This document shows positions 5,027-8,208 of a stretch of 8,208 nucleotides of DNA, in pieces. The notes under the pieces are model-generated. The model had not been told where the DNA came from. It saw only the letters and a program-made list of their open reading frames with translations, and ran no database searches. The stretch is from contig NVXA01000008.1 of the NCBI GenBank assembly GCA_002746395.1, positions 125,353 to 133,560 on the forward strand, read 5' to 3'. Position 1 is the first letter of the stretch; each line of letters starts with the position of its first letter. Source of the DNA: Paracoccaceae bacterium. Its GTDB lineage: Bacteria; Pseudomonadota; Alphaproteobacteria; Rhodobacterales; Rhodobacteraceae. The position numbers and the translations under genes are program-made.

Positions 5027-7237
5027 TCAGCGAAGCGTGCGCAGGCCTTGGCGCACGGCACGGTTTGGGTTTAGTTTCAAAATATGTTCACCCAAAGATC
5101 GTGCGAGATCGGTGTGGCCTTTGTCTATCGCGCGATTAAATAACTCGCGTTGATAGCGCGGCGAGCTTTTGCGCGCGCGTAATAGTTTATAGTATTCGCG
5201 ACTGCTTAAGGACCCATCCAGCGCCCCTAGAATGATCGGCGACAGGATGCCCATTTGGTTTAGAGAACTTCCAAGGCGATGCCCCAAAAGAGGTGCGCGC
5301 AAGTGTTGTACATTCTCGCCCGTAAAGCGTGCGGCATGTTGCGCGTCGAGCGGCTCGTATGGATCATACAAAATTAACACGCGATTGGCGGCTTGGCTTA
5401 CCTTGGCCGCATCACCGTATTTACCATTGAAATCACGATTCCACACGACTTTGTAGCGGCTTTCCCACGGGACCACGCTTTTATCAACGGTACTTTGCGG
5501 CGAGATGGCCATGACATCACAACCCGGTGCCGCGGAAGAAAAGGCGCAAGCGGCGTATCCGCCCATGGAGGCGCCATAAAACACTACTCGTTTGAATTGT
5601 TTAAAAAACCCGTCATCCTTGAGCTGGTCAAACTGATCCGAAACCCATTGTTCACGATACCATGTCCAGCCACCAGCCAGTACGCCTAGCATGGACCAGC
5701 CTTGATCTTTGATAAAACTATACCCCCAAGGGCGGCGATCCTCGCGTTTAGTCATGGCTATGTCGAGGTTATCAAAGGTTACGACCAGCGTGTCGGAACT
5801 GCGCGGCACGTAAAGGAAGCTGTGGCCATTGGTGCTTGCACGATACCAACCCTTGTCGCCGGCCAGTTTTGTCGCGATGCGGTCCCATGATCCTTCGGCG
5901 TCACTCGCCTCCGGTGGTTTGGGTGTAACGCGGATGCGCGTGACTTTGTGGCCATCCTCCGTGCGGGTCGAAAGGGGGGTGTTGGTGCCGTAACTCTTTA
6001 GGAAGGGAAACGCGCCAGAGCCTTTGCGCACATCCATGAAAATGCGGGTGTCCGAATGCAGGCAGCGGTCCATAAACTTGCCGAGGAAAGGCGTTTTGAA
6101 GCGATCGCCAAAGCCGGATAAATTGCACAGCACATCAACGGGGCGCAGGTCTTTTTCGAACCGGATTACCGTGATGCGATCAGGTTCTACATCGTTGTCG
6201 ATCAGGAATCTGGTGTAATCAGCGAGCCATGACTCGTCTTCATCCTTAAACTTGCCACGTCGGTTGGCATTGATCAGCTGCACGTTGCAATCAAACTTGT
6301 GATAGAGTGCCAGCACAAAACTACGTGCGTTTCCCGTTAGATCAGCGACTGTGGTGACCTCTGTGAGGTCCAGATCATCAATCAGCGCGCCGTCAAATGT
6401 GGTGTTACCGCGGCCCTTGATCGGGGCCAGTGCCGGGTTGATGCCATGTTCTTGCACCAGCCGTTCCAGATAGCTGCCCTTAGGTGGCAAACCGTCGTGA
6501 ATATTGCCAAGTTGGCGTTTGTTGGAGGCCCACAAATGCAAGGCTGTGGTTTCACTGGTGATCAAATCCTCGGCCAATTCGGCACGGCGCATGAATTTGA
6601 ATCGTTCGCGAAAGGTGATCGGATAGAATGCATTCAGCGGTTGTACGTATTTCTCCATCGCGAGGGCATGAACGTAGTGCGTGACCATCATCGGCCCCCA
6701 CACGCCCCACGGCTGTTCCGTTATATGGACGGGGTTACCCGCTTTGGCAGCCTTGCGCATGATTTGTTGGCGTTTGCGCGGTAAAAAGGATGCGATAGAA
6801 TACCGATCATTTGTAAATTCGATCATTTGGCGCAGCATCTCGCTATCAGCGGGTAGACCCAGAACGGCATTGTTTACGCGCTGTTCCCCCGGCAGTTCAT
6901 AGCCGAAAACATAATCACTTTCGTAGTCCAAAGGGCGGTGGCAATATACGTCCGTGTCGATCCAAATCATTCCGGGACATTGATGGATCATATGCAGGCG
7001 GAACCAATCGGCGAACAAGGCGAAGCTGTTTTTCTGTTCGTATTTGATGAAATCATCGGTGTCGATAATTTCGCGCCCGTCACGGCGGATCACACCATCT
7101 GGTACATTGGGAATGTCTTCATAGCTGAACAACGTAATCTTCTGGCCTTTGTCCACGAAGGATTTGAGGCACAACTGCTCCATCCAGCTAAGTGGACCGC
7201 CAATCCAAAGCGTACCGACCTCGCGTGTGCGTGCCAT
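5027..7237 (-). CDS. Multidomain glycosyltransferase / alpha-beta hydrolase fusion protein
   Basis: A 736-residue predicted cytosolic protein without signal peptide or membrane helices. Residues 1-250 resemble the DXD sugar-binding glycosyltransferases (GT32/TcdA-like): LWIGGPLSWMEQLCLKSF, then FADWFRLHMIH (75-85) with the usual Asp and Arg, then MIWIDTDVYCHRPLD (90-104) with the metal-binding DTD at 94-96. Residues about 285-440 are unassigned. Residues about 465-675 look like an alpha/beta hydrolase: the nucleophile elbow is FYGASMGGYAA (Ser557), followed by ILYDPYEPLDAQHA (Asp625 or Asp631) and LLGHRLG (His653), in catalytic-triad order. The last 55 residues look helical, perhaps TPR-like. 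GGGGA stands 6 nt before the ATG. It may build and then trim or deacylate a surface glycan, which is inference. The stop is 8 bp from the apbE stop, in convergent orientation. The divergent neighbour is another glycosyltransferase. Confidence 0.85.
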   Translation of the reverse strand: MARTREVGTLWIGGPLSWMEQLCLKSFVDKGQKITLFSYEDIPNVPDGVIRRDGREIIDTDDFIKYEQKNSFALFADWFRLHMIHQCPGMIWIDTDVYCHRPLDYESDYVFGYELPGEQRVNNAVLGLPADSEMLRQMIEFTNDRYSIASFLPRKRQQIMRKAAKAGNPVHITEQPWGVWGPMMVTHYVHALAMEKYVQPLNAFYPITFRERFKFMRRAELAEDLITSETTALHLWASNKRQLGNIHDGLPPKGSYLERLVQEHGINPALAPIKGRGNTTFDGALIDDLDLTEVTTVADLTGNARSFVLALYHKFDCNVQLINANRRGKFKDEDESWLADYTRFLIDNDVEPDRITVIRFEKDLRPVDVLCNLSGFGDRFKTPFLGKFMDRCLHSDTRIFMDVRKGSGAFPFLKSYGTNTPLSTRTEDGHKVTRIRVTPKPPEASDAEGSWDRIATKLAGDKGWYRASTNGHSFLYVPRSSDTLVVTFDNLDIAMTKREDRRPWGYSFIKDQGWSMLGVLAGGWTWYREQWVSDQFDQLKDDGFFKQFKRVVFYGASMGGYAACAFSSAAPGCDVMAISPQSTVDKSVVPWESRYKVVWNRDFNGKYGDAAKVSQAANRVLILYDPYEPLDAQHAARFTGENVQHLRAPLLGHRLGSSLNQMGILSPIILGALDGSLSSREYYKLLRARKSSPRYQRELFNRAIDKGHTDLARSLGEHILKLNPNRAVRQGLRTLR
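5036..5057. terminator. Inverted repeat at the convergent gene ends, possible weak terminator
   Basis: CGTGCGC (5036-5042) and GCGCACG (5051-5057) are perfect 7-bp complements with an 8-nt loop, 18 bp after the apbE stop and inside the 3' coding end of the opposite gene. A T-rich but interrupted stretch follows in the apbE direction (around 5064-5080). It could stop apbE transcription, but it lacks a clean U-tract and may simply be G+C-rich coding sequence. Confidence 0.25.
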
Positions 7238-7277
7238 CTGCGTTCCCCATACTTTCGCGAAACCTTCGTGGTCGCGT

Positions 7278-7307
7278 CATCTTTCGACACTAGGGTGTTG
7301 AAAGATG
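7278..7307. repeat. 13-bp-stem inverted repeat between divergent glycosyltransferase genes
   Basis: CATCTTTCGACAC (7278-7290), loop TAGG (7291-7294), GTGTTGAAAGATG (7295-7307). The arms pair in 12 of 13 positions, and the remaining pair is G-T, allowed as wobble in one transcript sense. TTTGTG follows on the plus side. It lies 41 bp before the minus-strand start codon and about 150 bp before the plus-strand one. Candidates are an operator for a dimeric regulator, a 5' leader hairpin of the minus-strand gene, or a terminator for unseen transcription. Confidence 0.7.
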
Positions 7308-7407
7308 TTTGTGTACCTCCCGATTGACAATTGCGGGCATATTTCCAAGCACCGCGTGATTTTCGGTACCGTGTTTGATGCTTGCGCGGGGCAGGGCGGT
7401 TGCGGTA

Positions 7408-7437
7408 TTGATACTGGAATAGAAATGGCTGGATAAA
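7408..7437 (+). promoter_or_regulatory. Possible promoter of the family-2 glycosyltransferase gene
   Basis: TTGATA (7408-7413; 5 of 6 with the -35 consensus) and GATAAA (7432-7437; 4 of 6 with the -10 consensus) are separated by 18 bp. A start near 7444 would leave a short leader of about 15 nt before the ATG at 7459. This is consensus matching only. Confidence 0.35.
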
Positions 7438-7458
7438 CTGGTCGAACTGCGAGGCATG

Positions 7459-8208
7459 ATGAGCAAAGAAACCTATACCGTTGTCTCGACCATGAAGAAT
7501 GAAGGCCCCTATATCATTGATTGGGTCGCGCATTATCGAACGCTTGGGTTCGACAATATTCTGGTCTGCACCAATGATTGCACCGACCCAACAGTCGATA
7601 TTTTGCTGCGCTTGCAAGAACTGGGGCTGGTCACGCAGCACAACACGATTGTGCGCAGGGCCGGCATTCATCGTAGCGCACTGCGGCAAGCCTCGCGGCG
7701 ATATGACATCGTGATGGATGCCACATGGGTTTTTGTTTGTGACGTGGATGAATATTTGAACGTACATTTGGGTGATGGCTCGGTCCAGGCGTTGGTTGAA
7801 GGCTCTGGTTCGGGCGCTGATGTGATTTCAGTACCGTGGCGGATTTTCGGGCCCAATGGCATCGAGGACATGGTTGATACGCCAGTAACGGAGCAGTTCA
7901 CTAAGGGTGAGTTTTCGTGGGATGCCAAGGTGCGTCCGCAAACTGGTAAGTTTGTTAAATCCCTTTACACGAACCAGCACAAATTCCAACGCATGGGCTT
8001 GCACGCACCTGTCAGCTTGGCAGATCATGTGAACGACACCAAGCGCGTGCTGCCGGGCGGGGCTGATTATGTGGTGGACGGTGTGCGTACAGAAAACCCG
8101 CCGCTGTTTACCCACGCGCAAGTGAACCACTATGCATTGCGTTCTATGGACAGCTTTTTGATCAAACGGGCGCGGGGAAGGGCGAACCATTCGCATCACG
8201 TGTTGGGG
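7459..8208 (+). CDS. Family-2-like glycosyltransferase (3' end off the right edge)
   Basis: 250 residues are readable and no stop is reached. The N-terminus, YTVVSTMKNEGPYIIDWVAHYRTLGFDNILVCTNDCTD (6-43), is the nucleotide-sugar-binding start typical of the Glyco_tranf_2_4/GT92-like group. CDVDEYLNV (94-102) carries the DXD-type metal-binding acid motif. Further on, KFVKSLY (164-170) and NHYALRSMDSFLIKRARGRANHSHH (223-247) match the conserved C-terminal half of that group. No signal peptide or membrane helix is visible, so it acts in the cytosol, probably on a surface or exopolysaccharide; donor and acceptor are unknown. Two consecutive ATG codons (7456 and 7459) are possible starts. The second is preferred because GAGG at 7451-7454 is only 1 nt from the first but 4 nt from the second. 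It is divergent from the glycosyltransferase/hydrolase fusion gene. Confidence 0.9.
   Translation, partial: MSKETYTVVSTMKNEGPYIIDWVAHYRTLGFDNILVCTNDCTDPTVDILLRLQELGLVTQHNTIVRRAGIHRSALRQASRRYDIVMDATWVFVCDVDEYLNVHLGDGSVQALVEGSGSGADVISVPWRIFGPNGIEDMVDTPVTEQFTKGEFSWDAKVRPQTGKFVKSLYTNQHKFQRMGLHAPVSLADHVNDTKRVLPGGADYVVDGVRTENPPLFTHAQVNHYALRSMDSFLIKRARGRANHSHHVLG

Noticed and set aside
7090..7767. Minus-strand open frame of 225 codons spanning the divergent spacer
   Set aside because: It overlaps the starts of two well-supported glycosyltransferase genes and has shadow-like composition.

Overview
The window looks like chromosomal DNA of an alphaproteobacterium, most likely a marine Rhodobacterales (roseobacter-type) species. 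The basis is moderate G+C, the protein sequence style, and the pairing of a PepSY/DUF2271/ApbE cluster with glycosyltransferase genes. This placement is inference. No RNA genes, insertion sequences, CRISPR arrays or phage genes were seen.

Left part (1-5018): a gene set that reads as a regulated trans-membrane electron-transfer module. On the minus strand is a nearly complete OmpR/QseB-type response regulator; only its last few residues lie off the left edge. Divergent from it is a small secreted PepSY protein with an acidic tail. After a 237-bp gap come three tightly spaced plus-strand genes: a secreted DUF2271 protein, a 736-residue membrane flavoprotein (PepSY-type membrane part fused to flavodoxin and NADPH-ferredoxin-reductase-like domains), and an ApbE-type FAD:protein FMN transferase. 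The likely flow is cytosolic NADPH to FAD to FMN to the membrane part to a periplasmic acceptor. The DUF2271 protein, with a Gly-Ile-Thr-Gly-Ala-Ser stretch resembling an ApbE flavinylation site, is the best candidate acceptor. The terminal substrate (ferric iron or another oxidant) cannot be read from the sequence.

The intergenic regions around the small PepSY gene hold a recurring CAGGTT half-site. It occurs as 11-bp-spaced tandem pairs in front of both divergent promoters and again upstream of the DUF2271 operon. This is the geometry expected for an OmpR-family regulator dimer, so the adjacent regulator probably controls itself, the PepSY protein and the redox operon.

Right part (5027-8208): two divergent surface-polysaccharide-type genes. 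The minus-strand gene encodes a 736-residue multidomain protein: an N-terminal DXD glycosyltransferase, an unassigned middle region, and a C-terminal alpha/beta-hydrolase with a GASMG nucleophile motif. It converges on apbE with an 8-bp gap. The plus-strand gene is a family-2-like glycosyltransferase cut by the right edge. The 221-bp region between them holds a near-perfect 13-bp-stem inverted repeat and a possible promoter.
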